50,193 nucleotides of DNA from positions 1 to 50,193 of IMG/VR virus record IMGVR_UViG_3300044630_004832; one strand, given 5' to 3'. Every line of letters starts with the position of its first letter. Position 1 is the first letter of the stretch. The notes under the pieces are model-generated. The model had not been told where the DNA came from. It did no database searches and saw only the letters and a program-made list of their open reading frames with translations. This stretch comes from a virus. Shown piece by piece: positions 34,591-43,500 of the stretch. The translations under genes were made by a program, and so were the position numbers.

Positions 34591-34982
34591 GTGCGACCGA
34601 AGCGGTCAATCTCCGATTGGAACTGTGGGCAGAATGCGGGCACTGAGATGGCGAACATTGCTGCAGCGTCCCCAGCCATTTCCACGGTCCAGTCAGGATC
34701 AAGCGCAATTTCAATGAGAGTTGCCGTTACCGACCCGAACGACTGAATGGTTTCACAGGAGGTCTTACCCAAACTGATGAGTGTTTCGTCGTCTGAACGG
34801 GGGTACAGGTCGCGGGCTTGAACTAGGAACCGATTGACTGACTTGGAATAGGGCGAGGTGGTGGTTGTGGCTCGTTGGATTGTGTCAGGGGTGGTGATTG
34901 TCCCTTGGCTTGATCCGCAGCCGATGACTGCTAGTCCGAGGACTGCTACTAGGGCAGTTGTGGTGAGTGTCTTCTTAATCAT
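34587..34982 (-). CDS. Secreted lipoprotein, DUF732-like
   Basis: 131 aa. Positively charged MIKK, a hydrophobic run (ALVAVLGLAVIG) and the lipobox AVIGC predict export and lipid attachment. A Thr/Ser-rich spacer follows. The mature part has FLVQARDLYP, SLGKTSCETIQSFG and AFCPQFQSEI, two Cys in the positions of the actinobacterial DUF732 domain. A phage lipoprotein on the host envelope could act in superinfection exclusion or lysis. The start and stop overlap both neighbours by 4 bases. Confidence 0.7.
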   Translation of the reverse strand: MIKKTLTTTALVAVLGLAVIGCGSSQGTITTPDTIQRATTTTSPYSKSVNRFLVQARDLYPRSDDETLISLGKTSCETIQSFGSVTATLIEIALDPDWTVEMAGDAAAMFAISVPAFCPQFQSEIDRFGRT

Positions 34983-35293
34983 TTCGTTTCCTTATCCTTA
35001 GTAACCGCAGGTTGCGATTGGTCAACGATTGTTCGATCGGCGATGTTCTTCTTGGCCTGTTCGGCGATTTGGCGCAATGTGCTGCATCGCGTCTCGATTC
35101 GATCAGCAGCACCCTCGTAATACGAAGAGAGTCGTGCTGTGTAGTCGTCTTCGTCTTCAGGGAATGAGCCGATGTCAAGGATCCGCTTCATTCGGCCTTG
35201 CTGCTCAAGACGTTCGTTCTTGCTTGCATCATCATCGGCCCGTTGAGTCGAGACTTGGTCCTGCAAGTCCTTGTTTTCCATCTCGTTTGCCAT
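34979..35293 (-). CDS. Hypothetical charged helical protein
   Basis: 104 aa from the ATG at 35293, with AAAGGA six bases upstream; a longer upstream reading lacks a ribosome binding site. Very hydrophilic and helical (NEMENKDLQDQV, DRIETRCSTLRQIAEQAKKN). One Cys. First gene of the lipoprotein operon; stop and next start overlap as ATGA. Function unknown. Confidence 0.6.
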   Translation of the reverse strand: MANEMENKDLQDQVSTQRADDDASKNERLEQQGRMKRILDIGSFPEDEDDYTARLSSYYEGAADRIETRCSTLRQIAEQAKKNIADRTIVDQSQPAVTKDKETK

Positions 35294-35332
35294 GTTGATC
35301 CTTTGGTCTAGTACGGATAGGGGAGAGGTGGC

Positions 35333-35375
35333 GGACCGGCCGCTCAACGAACGGCGGGAACGGAGCGGCCGGTCC
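35333..35375. repeat. Perfect 13-bp inverted repeat between divergent genes
   Basis: GGACCGGCCGCTC (35333-35345) and its exact complement GAGCGGCCGGTCC (35363-35375) around a 17-base loop, with GATAGG and CCTATC further out. It sits in the 35294-35535 gap between the lipoprotein operon and the endolysin gene, and may be an operator or attenuator; no T run follows. Confidence 0.55.
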
Positions 35376-35535
35376 TATCTTCATCCACCCGTGGCGGAAC
35401 GGGCTGCCCGAAAGGGGGGAAGGGCTGGATGAAGATGTGCGACAACTGTACACGGCACTGCCAAGTGACACAACCATGCCTTATGAATATGTGCGATCAT
35501 GTAGTCTGATCAACCCCCAACCCCAAGGACATGAC

Positions 35536-36600
35536 ATGGGATACTTCCTTCTTGATAACCCGCCAGCAAGCCGCCAGTTCCATACAGGGCGCCCTAATGG
35601 CCTCTCTGGTGGTGTCGTTATCCACACGACTGAAGGTGTTGGAGGTGACGATTCAGCGGAGAACACAGCCCGTTATATTGCCCGTCGCTCCACCCCGGGC
35701 AGTTATCACATGATTGTTGACACGAATTCGTCTGTCCCTATGCTGCCCGACGATCATGTGGCGTTCGGAGTCGCAGCGTCTGGCTACAACAGCCGTTGCT
35801 GGATGATTGCCATTGCTGCTCAGTCCGCCGCTCTCAACCCTGACTCCCCTGAAAGCCAGACGGAGATCGATCGCATGGGTCATGAAATCGTGGAGTTCTG
35901 GCGTCGCAACGGGATTGACCCCAAGTCGGCTGCCCAGTTCATTGGTGAAGAGGTCAAAGATCGACCCGGCCTCGCCCATCACGGGGATGTGCAGCCTTCA
36001 GATCGAAGCGACGCTTGGAGTCGCCGTGAGGATCGATGGATCTTTGACTCGATGCTGGTTCAGGCCATTGAACGTCATTCGGGTGAGGTCATTTCGACTC
36101 CTCCCCCTGTTGCGCTTCCGGAACTTCCTGAGTCAGCGGTCTGGCAGCAGGGTTCGACTGGGGACAAGGTCCGTGCCATCCAAGGGATCGTGGGAGTGCC
36201 TCAGGACGGCGTATACGGCCCTCTCACGGCTCAGGCGGTCAATCAATGGCAAGCCAACCTCGGCCTTGCTGCTGATGGAATCTGGGGTCCACGGACCGAA
36301 GAGGCCACGAACAACCTCTTTGCCTTCCTCGCGAACCTGCCTGTGGTTCAGGAAGTGGCTCCCAACAATCCATTCTTCGAAGCCCTGAATGAAGCAGTGA
36401 AGCAGATTGTTCGTCCGGGTGCATCCGGTGGTCCTGTCAAGATGATTCAGGCAAGTCTGAATGGGCGGGGTTACCCACTCGTCGCTGACGGCACTTTTGG
36501 CCCTCGGACTGAAGCGGCTCTACGCAAGTTCCAATCAGACCGTGGCCTCACTTCAGACGGGATCGTTGGCCCCAAGACTTGGGCTGCTCTCGTTTCCTGA
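35536..36600 (+). CDS. Endolysin: N-acetylmuramoyl-L-alanine amidase with two peptidoglycan-binding repeats
   Basis: 354 aa from the ATG at 35536, with AAGGA six bases upstream; the frame is open for 33 codons upstream but without a ribosome binding site. The N-terminal 170 residues are an amidase_2 domain: GGVVIHTTEG with a zinc His near 30, YHMIVD, then GLAHHGDVQPSDRSDAW with the second His and catalytic residues. Two PG_binding_1 repeats follow (GDKVRAIQGIVG...DGVYGPLTAQAV; VKMIQASLNGRG...DGTFGPRTEAAL). It cuts the amide bond between muramic acid and the stem peptide during host lysis. No holin is recognised beside it; it has its own terminator. Confidence 0.9.
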   Translation: MGYFLLDNPPASRQFHTGRPNGLSGGVVIHTTEGVGGDDSAENTARYIARRSTPGSYHMIVDTNSSVPMLPDDHVAFGVAASGYNSRCWMIAIAAQSAALNPDSPESQTEIDRMGHEIVEFWRRNGIDPKSAAQFIGEEVKDRPGLAHHGDVQPSDRSDAWSRREDRWIFDSMLVQAIERHSGEVISTPPPVALPELPESAVWQQGSTGDKVRAIQGIVGVPQDGVYGPLTAQAVNQWQANLGLAADGIWGPRTEEATNNLFAFLANLPVVQEVAPNNPFFEALNEAVKQIVRPGASGGPVKMIQASLNGRGYPLVADGTFGPRTEAALRKFQSDRGLTSDGIVGPKTWAALVS

Positions 36601-36616
36601 TCCACCGCAAGTTGTT

Positions 36617-36657
36617 AGAGGCCCGGCCCCAACCTTTGTGGGGACCGGGCCTCTTTC
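36617..36657 (+). terminator. Terminator after the endolysin gene
   Basis: Long stem of AGAGGCCCGG plus CCCC with GGGG and CCGGGCCTCT, one unpaired A, and an AACCTTTGT loop, then a TTTCT tract. It begins 16 bases after the stop. Confidence 0.85.
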
Positions 36658-36678
36658 TATTAGACCAACCTTTGTGGG
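36629..36678. repeat. 14-bp direct repeat linking terminator loop and tRNA-Lys 3' end
   Basis: CCAACCTTTGTGGG occurs at 36629-36642 (terminator loop and stem) and again at 36665-36678 (3' flank and acceptor stem of tRNA-Lys), 36 bases apart. Confidence 0.6.
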
Positions 36679-36746
36679 AGTGGTGGGGGTCGAACCCACG
36701 CTCGTCGGATTAAAAGTCCGCTGCCTTACCGCTTGGCCACACCCCC
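36675..36746 (-). tRNA. tRNA-Lys (anticodon TTT)
   Basis: On the minus strand: acceptor GGGGGTG/CACTCCC with one G-T pair, a D-arm starting GGCCAAGCGGTAAGGC, anticodon stem GCGGA/TCCGA (one mismatch-type pair) with loop CTTTTAA (anticodon TTT), T-stem GTGGG/CCCAC with TTCGACC-type loop, discriminator A. CCA is not encoded. It reads AAA, favoured by the A-rich phage genes. Confidence 0.93.
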
Positions 36747-36753
36747 TGCTCCT

Positions 36754-37077
36754 CTACAGGGTCAAGTCTCCAAGTTCGCCTGATTCGATGCGTCGTTTCC
36801 AGTACATCGCTTCGGCATACCAGTCGCAATCAGAGCAGTCTTCGCAGCATTCTTCTGGTGGCGTGCCAAGTTCCAAACCTAATCGCACGTCTTGCAGCAT
36901 GTATGGGATCAACTCGGCAACGAGGTCACGCAATCGCTCAATCTGATCGGCGGATTGATGATGGAGCCAGCAGTCGGTGTGACCGTGATCCTCTTTGGGT
37001 CGATCTCCAGTATGAGCGAGTCCTGCCGGGCAGGCCCGATCTCGAAGCATTCCAACAAGTACTTCTACTGTATCCAA
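36754..37077 (-). CDS. Hypothetical Cys-rich phage protein
   Basis: 107 aa. N-terminal CPAGLAHTGDRPKEDHGHTDCWLH and C-terminal CCEDCSDCDWYAEAMYWKRRI are Cys/His-rich, so zinc binding is likely. A helical middle (IERLRDLVAELIPYML) separates them. The start could also be the ATG ten codons in. It is the last gene of the long minus-strand operon, directly before tRNA-Lys. No family function known. Confidence 0.6.
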   Translation of the reverse strand: MDTVEVLVGMLRDRACPAGLAHTGDRPKEDHGHTDCWLHHQSADQIERLRDLVAELIPYMLQDVRLGLELGTPPEECCEDCSDCDWYAEAMYWKRRIESGELGDLTL

Positions 37078-37128
37078 CTTGCCTGCTCCTCCGTGTCAAC
37101 CGTCATGAGGGCCAGCCTAGCCTCGTGA

Positions 37129-37659
37129 TTAGAGCCAGCCAAACTTACGACTACAGCCCGGCCAAGCCTTCCAGCCCGATCCTGCGAGGACTCGCTCTGC
37201 GATAACGATCTGTTGTTCGCGACTTGCTTCCCAAGGATGTGGTGCGAACTCTCCACCACCGTAGGACAGCCACGTTGAGTACGAGCGTTGGTGCATGAAC
37301 TGGAGTCCGCCACCGAATCCGTTGCCGGTGTTGGTGGCCCAGTTGCCTCCGGTCTCACACTGAGCGAGTCGGTCCCACCTGTCTGTGGTGGTTTCAACTG
37401 TCACTGGTTCAGTGTTCCGGTATTTCGGAACAGCAGCAGCAGCAGCAGCAGCAGCCTCTCGTTGCTTTTGTTCTTCGACTGCCGCAATATGCTGAGCAAT
37501 CGATTCCGCTATAGCCGCTTCCGCAGCCGCTACATCAGGTGTTGTTATGACAATGGTAGTAGAAGTAATTGGTGCATCTGCTCCCTCACTAGCAGCAGCA
37601 ATGCCGCACCCGGATAGCAAAACACTCAGCAGCACGAGGCTGTATAACTTGATACGCAT
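37129..37659 (-). CDS. Rpf-like transglycosylase lipoprotein
   Basis: 176 aa from the ATG at 37659, with GAAAGG about nine bases upstream. [19 protein letters not shown] is a lipoprotein signal with lipobox LSGC. A helical Ala-rich spacer with eight consecutive Ala follows. The C-terminal 75 residues, [41 protein letters not shown] and GWKAWPGCS, match the resuscitation-promoting factor / transglycosylase domain, including the catalytic Glu of CETGGNW and both Cys. It cleaves peptidoglycan glycan strands. In actinobacteria Rpf proteins wake dormant cells; here it could serve lysis, entry or host revival. A TATAAT promoter lies upstream. Confidence 0.88.
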   Translation of the reverse strand: MRIKLYSLVLLSVLLSGCGIAAASEGADAPITSTTIVITTPDVAAAEAAIAESIAQHIAAVEEQKQREAAAAAAAAVPKYRNTEPVTVETTTDRWDRLAQCETGGNWATNTGNGFGGGLQFMHQRSYSTWLSYGGGEFAPHPWEASREQQIVIAERVLAGSGWKAWPGCSRKFGWL

Positions 37660-37708
37660 GTAACGCGCCTTTCTGTCGGTCGGGTATGGCAGTAGGTTTC
37701 GTCCCACT

Positions 37709-37714
37709 ATTATA
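37709..37714 (-). promoter_or_regulatory. Candidate -10 element of the Rpf-like gene
   Basis: On the minus strand the sequence reads TATAAT, preceded by TTCGG, and lies about 50 bases before the ATG at 37659. The -35 region is not canonical. Confidence 0.45.
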
Positions 37715-37760
37715 CCGAACTGTCAGAGAGTGTCGTGCTTCAGCAAAAACCCAAGGGGTA

Positions 37761-37922
37761 TCAGGGTTTGCAGGGTTCAGCAGCAGCGCGATCCCAAGGT
37801 GCGGCGCTGCAGCGAGAGCAGTAAACATCAACCTCATCAGGACCAACCTGACTGGTTTTCCATGAATGAGAGTCGAAGTTCAGCAGACTTTGTTTACGTT
37901 TCTGAATTTTGTTAAGACTCAT
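37761..37922 (-). CDS. 53-aa zinc-binding-like protein
   Basis: The ATG at 37922 lies within the last codons of the helicase-like remnant (a frameshifted overlap, as in natural phage gene pairs). The protein starts basic (MSLNKIQKRKQSLLNF) and ends with VYCSRCSAAPWD and a third Cys near the C-terminus, a likely small zinc site. It was probably the original downstream neighbour of the helicase gene before the HNH insertion. No family is recognised. Confidence 0.5.
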   Translation of the reverse strand: MSLNKIQKRKQSLLNFDSHSWKTSQVGPDEVDVYCSRCSAAPWDRAAAEPCKP

Positions 37923-37992
37923 GACGGCCCAACCCTAACTGTAAATACTTGTTACCAATAAGTGTAGCCGCATTCGATCCCACGTCCTCATC
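37912..37992 (-). pseudogene. Remnant duplicate of the helicase 3' end
   Basis: The minus strand reads DEDVGSNAATLIGNKYLQLG then LGRHES and a stop. This parallels the helicase C-terminus VGSNSATHIVSKYLQLG then LSGLNDE. At the DNA level about 47 of 55 bases agree between 37930-37984 and 38440-38494. No start codon or catalytic part remains. It lies directly downstream of the HNH gene. Confidence 0.75.
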
Positions 37993-38009
37993 ACTCAGGG
38001 GATGGTGAG

Positions 38010-38429
38010 TCAAACGTGTTTCCAAGTCCGCCTATTGACAATGCTGCTGATTGTGTGCGCGGTTACTCCAAACCTTGCGGCAAGTTCACGATTGTTCTTG
38101 CCATCGCCAGAAAGCCTCCGAATCAACTGGACTTGCCTCACAGTCAAGACCGAAAAGCCATTCCGCTCCCCGGGTGCCCCACGCGCACGACCCTTCTCCC
38201 TCATGTCCGCCATGTTCTCCTCCTGAGTTCCCCCACGCAAATGCCTCGGGTTATAACAAGGCGGGTTGTCGCACGAATGAAGAACCTGCTCAGGGAAATG
38301 ACCGTTGTACGCAAAAAAGACTTCGCGATGAACTGCTCGAACTTTTCCATCCATCCACTTCATCCCATACCCACCAGAAGTGAACGATATCCCGCACTCG
38401 GGGGTAGGAACCCAACACTCACTCATCAT
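38010..38429 (-). CDS. Free-standing HNH homing-type endonuclease
   Basis: 139 aa from the first of two adjacent ATGs at 38429, which overlap the helicase 3' end. AVHREVFFAYNG, then VLHSCDNPPCYNPRHLRGG and QEENMADMREKGR form the HNH core (I-HmuI/HNH_3 type): His metal/base residues, Asn and the C-x-N-P-x-H-L motif. The C-terminal LTVRQVQLIRRL...NNRELAARFGVTAHTISSIVN is a helix-turn-helix that recognises DNA. It makes a double-strand break or nick that promotes its own spread. Its insertion left a helicase 3' duplicate on its far side. Confidence 0.9.
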   Translation of the reverse strand: MMSECWVPTPECGISFTSGGYGMKWMDGKVRAVHREVFFAYNGHFPEQVLHSCDNPPCYNPRHLRGGTQEENMADMREKGRARGAPGERNGFSVLTVRQVQLIRRLSGDGKNNRELAARFGVTAHTISSIVNRRTWKHV

Positions 38430-40356
38430 TGAGACCACTCAACCCCAACTGTAAATACTTGCTGACAATGTGTGTAGCCGAATTCGACCCCACGAACTCA
38501 CCACCATCAGTAGCAGCACTCACCACGTCACGTTTGCGTTGCACCAAATCGTAGATGTCTTGATCAACAGTGTCGGCCGCAAGCATGTAAGTAGCCGTGA
38601 CTGAACCCTTCTGACCAAGCCGATGGCATCGCGAATACGTTTGCTCAACATCCGCCCAATTCCAAGGCAACTCACAAAACAAAACATCCTGTGCCGCAGT
38701 CAGAGTATGTCCAGTCTTCGCAGCCTGAATCGACAGCACAATAACCGGCGCTTCCTCCACCGACAGTTCCTGAAACCGGCGCTTATGCTCTTCCACTTCG
38801 CTCACATCCTGACCGCCTTGGATCTTCAGACCACCAAACTTGTGCGCCAAGTCAGAAACAATCTCACGGTGATGTGCAGCAATCACAACTTTGCGGCCCT
38901 CGCCCGTAACCTGTTCAACCCACTCAGTGATTGAATTCATCTTTGCGCGTGCAGCGAGGCGTCTCAGAACTGACATTCGAACAAGATGTTCATTCGACTC
39001 CGCAGCCATCCGAGCACGAACCTTCGCAGACTTCACAGATGTCCCCAACTCCAATGCGATCTGTTCAGCCCTTTCGACCAAATACTTCACAATGTCGGCT
39101 TCAGCGCGTCGATAGTCAACCATCGATGCCGAATCGACAGCCAACACGATAGGAGCATGACGAACAGGTGGAAGATCCTTCAGCACCTGCTCCTTGACTC
39201 GCCTGACATAGCAAGTAGATCGCAACTTGTTGTTCAACTCGTCCAAGTTCGAGTTGCCGTCGATGTGCCATTGCCCCCACCGGTCACGGAAAGCGTTGCA
39301 GTAACGGCGATAGAACCCCCACTTGCCACCAAGATCAGACAGGCGACCCATCATTTCGAGTTGGGCTGCGTACTCGGCTGGCTTGTTAGTCACCGGGGTT
39401 CCAGTCAAAGCCAACACGAACCCATCCTTTGGGACAGTCTTAGCGACTTTGACGACAGCCTTCGTTCGCTTTGCGTCATACGACTTCGCATAGTGGGATT
39501 CATCCGCAATAAGTGACTTGTGGCCTTTTGCTTGCTGCTCCCAATGAGCAATGTTCGACCATCCAAGTACCACGACATCGTATGTACCCGCCTCGGGGAA
39601 TCTCTTACGGTCAGTGACTACAGCCACCGTGCGATCTGGGAGCCACTTCTCGTATTCCGCTTTCCAGTTCAGGACAAGCGAAGGCGGGCAAATCACTACA
39701 GTCGGATAGGCGTTTCCAGCCTCGATGGTCGCAATCGACTGAATAGTTTTACCCAAACCCATGTCATCAGCGATGAAACAACGTTTCGCATGCAACGCAT
39801 ACGCCACCCCAGCACGCTGATACGGCAGCAACGGCAACCCGGCAACTTCAACTTCAGCATCGGTCGCTCGGGAAGCGTCAATCAGAACCTGACTCTGCTC
39901 AACGACACTACGAGCATGTGACTCAAGGTCTTCAGGGACGTGGAGATCAAAGCGGCGACAGAACTCAATGGCCTCGCTCGCAGCAGTGATCGGCACCTTC
40001 CATGCCTTGGTCTTCGAATCCCACGTTACGCCGGGAACTTGTTTGACGCCTGAGACTAAAACCCTGTCGTAATTGAATCCAAGCCAAATCCAATTGTCAT
40101 CAAAGCGAACGCCCCCATAGTCAACGTCACGAGAAGGCAACTCAAGCATCACAAGATCAGGCGAAACCCACATGTCGTATCTAAGAGCAAAGGCGCGAAC
40201 GTCGCTTAGCGAGGAAAGCGGAATACGCCAGACGCGGGCGGCTCGATCCCATTTAGCGCCAGCAATCTGCTTTACTGCGGCGACTAGAGTTGTGTCGTAT
40301 TCGAATGTGACGGCAAGATGGTCCTCAGCCAAAAGGACTTGCCTGATGTCAGCCAT
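38419..40356 (-). CDS. SNF2-family DNA helicase, SMARCAL1/HARP-like
   Basis: 645 aa. Two N-terminal HARP-like repeats at about 20-47 and 96-123 (YDTTLVAAVKQIAGAKWD...VWRIP; YDRVLVSGVKQVPGVTWD...AWKVP). The SF2 motor follows: LPYQRAGVAYAL (Q motif), DDMGLGKT with K203 (Walker A), ADESHYAKS (motif II, DESH), LALTGTPVTN (III), VVIAAHHREI (IV), IVLSIQAAKTGHTLTAA (V) and QTYSRCHRLGQKG (VI). Relatives anneal or remodel forks and recombination intermediates. It overlaps the small gene upstream by 8 bases and the HNH gene downstream. The last 25 codons are duplicated at 37912-37992. Confidence 0.92.
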   Translation of the reverse strand: MADIRQVLLAEDHLAVTFEYDTTLVAAVKQIAGAKWDRAARVWRIPLSSLSDVRAFALRYDMWVSPDLVMLELPSRDVDYGGVRFDDNWIWLGFNYDRVLVSGVKQVPGVTWDSKTKAWKVPITAASEAIEFCRRFDLHVPEDLESHARSVVEQSQVLIDASRATDAEVEVAGLPLLPYQRAGVAYALHAKRCFIADDMGLGKTIQSIATIEAGNAYPTVVICPPSLVLNWKAEYEKWLPDRTVAVVTDRKRFPEAGTYDVVVLGWSNIAHWEQQAKGHKSLIADESHYAKSYDAKRTKAVVKVAKTVPKDGFVLALTGTPVTNKPAEYAAQLEMMGRLSDLGGKWGFYRRYCNAFRDRWGQWHIDGNSNLDELNNKLRSTCYVRRVKEQVLKDLPPVRHAPIVLAVDSASMVDYRRAEADIVKYLVERAEQIALELGTSVKSAKVRARMAAESNEHLVRMSVLRRLAARAKMNSITEWVEQVTGEGRKVVIAAHHREIVSDLAHKFGGLKIQGGQDVSEVEEHKRRFQELSVEEAPVIVLSIQAAKTGHTLTAAQDVLFCELPWNWADVEQTYSRCHRLGQKGSVTATYMLAADTVDQDIYDLVQRKRDVVSAATDGGEFVGSNSATHIVSKYLQLGLSGLNDE

Positions 40357-40597
40357 TCTTGATTGGTTTGCCGCTCTCGTCTACAGGTTTCCAGTAACCG
40401 CGAGCAAGCGCCGATTGAATGTTGATTTGCACAATCACGTTGGACGTATGGTTCTGCAATACGCCAAGGTTGTCCTTGAGTTGATACAGCGATGCGTCTT
40501 GTCCCTGAACGGCAATGAGTTTCGCATTGGCGGGAACGCGATCCATTTCAATCATTGGAATCGGTTCTGGCATTTCCATGTCATCTTGAGTTTTCAT
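40349..40597 (-). CDS. Small hypothetical protein between the giant gene and the helicase
   Basis: 82 aa; ATG overlaps the giant gene's stop (ATGA) and its end overlaps the helicase start by 8 bases, so all three are translationally coupled. N-terminus is Met/Pro/Glu-rich, then KLIAVQGQDASLYQLKDNLGVLQ and NVIVQINIQSALARGYWKP, a small beta-helix pattern. No family is recognised. Confidence 0.6.
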   Translation of the reverse strand: MKTQDDMEMPEPIPMIEMDRVPANAKLIAVQGQDASLYQLKDNLGVLQNHTSNVIVQINIQSALARGYWKPVDESGKPIKNG

Positions 40598-43500
40598 TGA
40601 TCAAAGCCCCTTGGGGATAAAGAGAATGGGATGTTGCGGTCTTCCAGAAGTTTAACTAGAGCAAGCGGAACTTCAGATATGTCAGCATACGGAAGAATGA
40701 CCTTTTCGATGTCCTCAATGTCGACACCTCCATGGATCTGGGCTTCAGTGTACTGGTATCCCATCCAGTTTGAATCCCCTATTGATCCAACCCTGAATAC
40801 CCCACTGTCTAAAATTAACTTTCGAAGCATCGCTTCTTTTCTTGGCGATTGCCGTCGCATGAGACCCTCCATCGCCAAAATAGAAATCGTTTGATGGCTA
40901 GGTGCGCCGCTAAACGACAGCATGTAGACGATGTTCTTGACTCTGTCCAAGTCGATCTCGTTGTCTTCTGTAAAGTAACCAAGAACAGCACCGATTTCCT
41001 CAAGGACTGTTTCGTCTAACGGAACTACTGCACCTCGTGATCCGAAGGAATCTCCAATAGTGGCAGTCGTGCGATCCCGAATCTCGCCCCTCAAAATGAT
41101 CTGATGGTCGCCATAAGGGCGAGACGATTGATTCGGGGGGACGTCTGTCAGCGGCGTTACTACCAATTCGTCATCTTCGTTCCATCCGAAATCGCGCTGC
41201 TGATCTGCAAAGAATCCATAGATGGGACGCAGGGTCTCTGGCAGGTTTTGGGGGATCCCCATAATACGATTTTCAATATTTTGCCGAAATTCTGGAGCAA
41301 ACGAGCCTTGACTGTAACCCGTTTCGAACTGACTTTTCACCCTGCCTTCCTCCAGAACCAACAACAGGGCCTCACTGCCAATTGCGATCCGAATAGGACC
41401 GCTTGTGAGCAATTCGATTTCGTCTCGATATGCCTCAACAATTGCATCAGCGATATCTGCATCGAAATGTTCAGAAAACATTTTTTCGAGCAAATCATAT
41501 GTCTGGCCGTGCATCATGATGGAGTTGCGGCCCGGACGGGTTATGCGACTCAGTTCCTCGCGAAATGCTTCAGGGCTAACAATGATTGGCCCAAACATGT
41601 CAACTAATTCATCAGCGGCTCTTGGACTGTCAAGGGCCATTGTTTCGCTCAGTTGATCAAGGAAAGTTTCGATCAGTTTACTTAGGAAGAGTCCACGGAC
41701 ACCCTCCACCTGTGTCGCCATGTACTGCCTCATGCGGTTTTGCATGTCGTCTGTTTGTACAGAGTACAAACCTGAAACTCCCGGCATGTATCGACGCCGA
41801 ATGCTTTTACGATCAGGAATAGGTCGATCACGCCGCGCGTCCACCCCAGAAGGCACCTGTGGTGTCTGCCCTTCAGGCACAGGTGCAAGAGGCGCTGCCG
41901 CCGGACGTGCCGTCTGACGCACCGACGACGCTCCAAGTTCCTGCAACGAAGGCGTACCAACATCAGAAAGAGGCGAACCACGCTTCTTCGGTTTCGCTGC
42001 ATCCACTTCACTTCCAACAGGCTTCGGCACTTCGCCTTGCTCAGCCGGTTCCGGCGTCAAACGACCAAGGTCTGCACCAATCGTGCCTTCTTCCGGTTTC
42101 GGCATGTACGTTGGGACGTAATTCACTTCGTTTCCGGCTGCATCCCGAATGACAAGGTTGTTTGGTCGTGCCGTGATCGACGTGGATTGAATTCTCTGTC
42201 CACGAGTTACAGGCTTTCCGTCTATGTAAAGTTTCGTGCCAGCCGGGCGTTCCCATACAGTCCATTCTTGAACAATCCCATCCCCATCGCCGTCACGGGC
42301 ATCTGGGTCATAGGGTTCATCGATGAGCGCTGCTCGTCTACTTGCAGCCTTCGCTTCAATGCGGGGTCCAACAAAAGCCTTTGTGTCGGTTTGTTCAGAC
42401 GCATTTGGTGTGATGAACTTCCAGCCAACGTCGGTTTCCAAAGGAACCCTGCCGTCTGCGGTAACCACGGGAATTGAGCGCTCCCTTGCCAGACGCAGGA
42501 CCTCACGAATGTCCTCTCCGAGAGATTCCGTAGAGTTGGGAAGCACGATTTCGGCTACATCCTCTAAGGCGACGCCACCGTGAATCTGGGTTTCAACGTA
42601 CCTAGGGTTTTGGGGTCGGATCATGGCTTGTGCTTCTTCTGAACGGATTCGTCGGAGCACGCCTCGGCGTAACTCTTCGGGCAGACGGTCAATCCATGCG
42701 CGAGCAGCGATGCTTGCCGCAGCCTCATGAAAGTCATCTGAAACGGCGGCATGGAGAAGCCCAGTCCGTACGTCCCCTCTAGAGCCGTTGGTGGGGTCAG
42801 GGAATGATGCAAGCAATGCTTCACGCGCTGCTTCCGTAAGAGGAACTGCAGTGCCAACGCTTCCGGTCATAGAGTCACCGAAAGTCGCTGTAGTTCTTGC
42901 TCTCACATCGTCTTTAAGACGGAACAGGACAGGACCATGCATTGTTGCTGCGTCTCGTGTTGGATCTGGATCTAACTGTGAATTGCCAGCGAAGCCAGCA
43001 TCAGGGGTTCGTGGAATGAACCCGTAGATCGGTCTTCCTCGATCCGCCGTGTCTCGCGGAACTCCAAGCAATTCCGATTCCACCGAGGCTCTGTCTCTCA
43101 ACGATTGGGTGAAGCCTTCCGGTTGTGTCTCGAAATGAGTTTGAATTCTTCCTTCGGCGATGATGGTTGCTGCTGTGGATTCAGTTGCGGGGACATAAAT
43201 CTGTTTGACGAGTTCCCTGTCGGCATACTCATTCAATGCGTTGTCGATGAGTTCATTGATGAAGTCATCGTCACGCTCCAGCAGTGGGGTGAGTTTCTCT
43301 GCTAGCCATTCCCGCCGCAGCCTTGGGTCGCTAACGTCGACTTCTTCACGGCCTAAAGCATCACGAATGGCGCTCGACAGGCGCTCCCATTCGAGATCTC
43401 CCTCTTCCCCTTTGCCGACATCAGCGAGGAGATCGATGAGTTTCTCCATCATCAGTGACTTTGTTGCTGCGCGACTTGTTGCTGCTCTTTCGATTACCGC

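Noticed and set aside
37781-37830. Possible tRNA in the CAG-rich stretch upstream of the Rpf-like gene
   Set aside because: No acceptor or T-arm pairing can be drawn; the sequence is explained by the 53-aa frame.
37589-37846. 85-aa minus-strand frame across the Rpf promoter
   Set aside because: Overlaps the signal peptide of the Rpf-like gene and the 53-aa gene in another frame, with no motif of its own.
37912-38429. Group I intron or intein carrying the HNH gene
   Set aside because: The helicase upstream has a complete C-terminus and stop, so the far-side copy is not a missing exon; no intein splice motifs are present.
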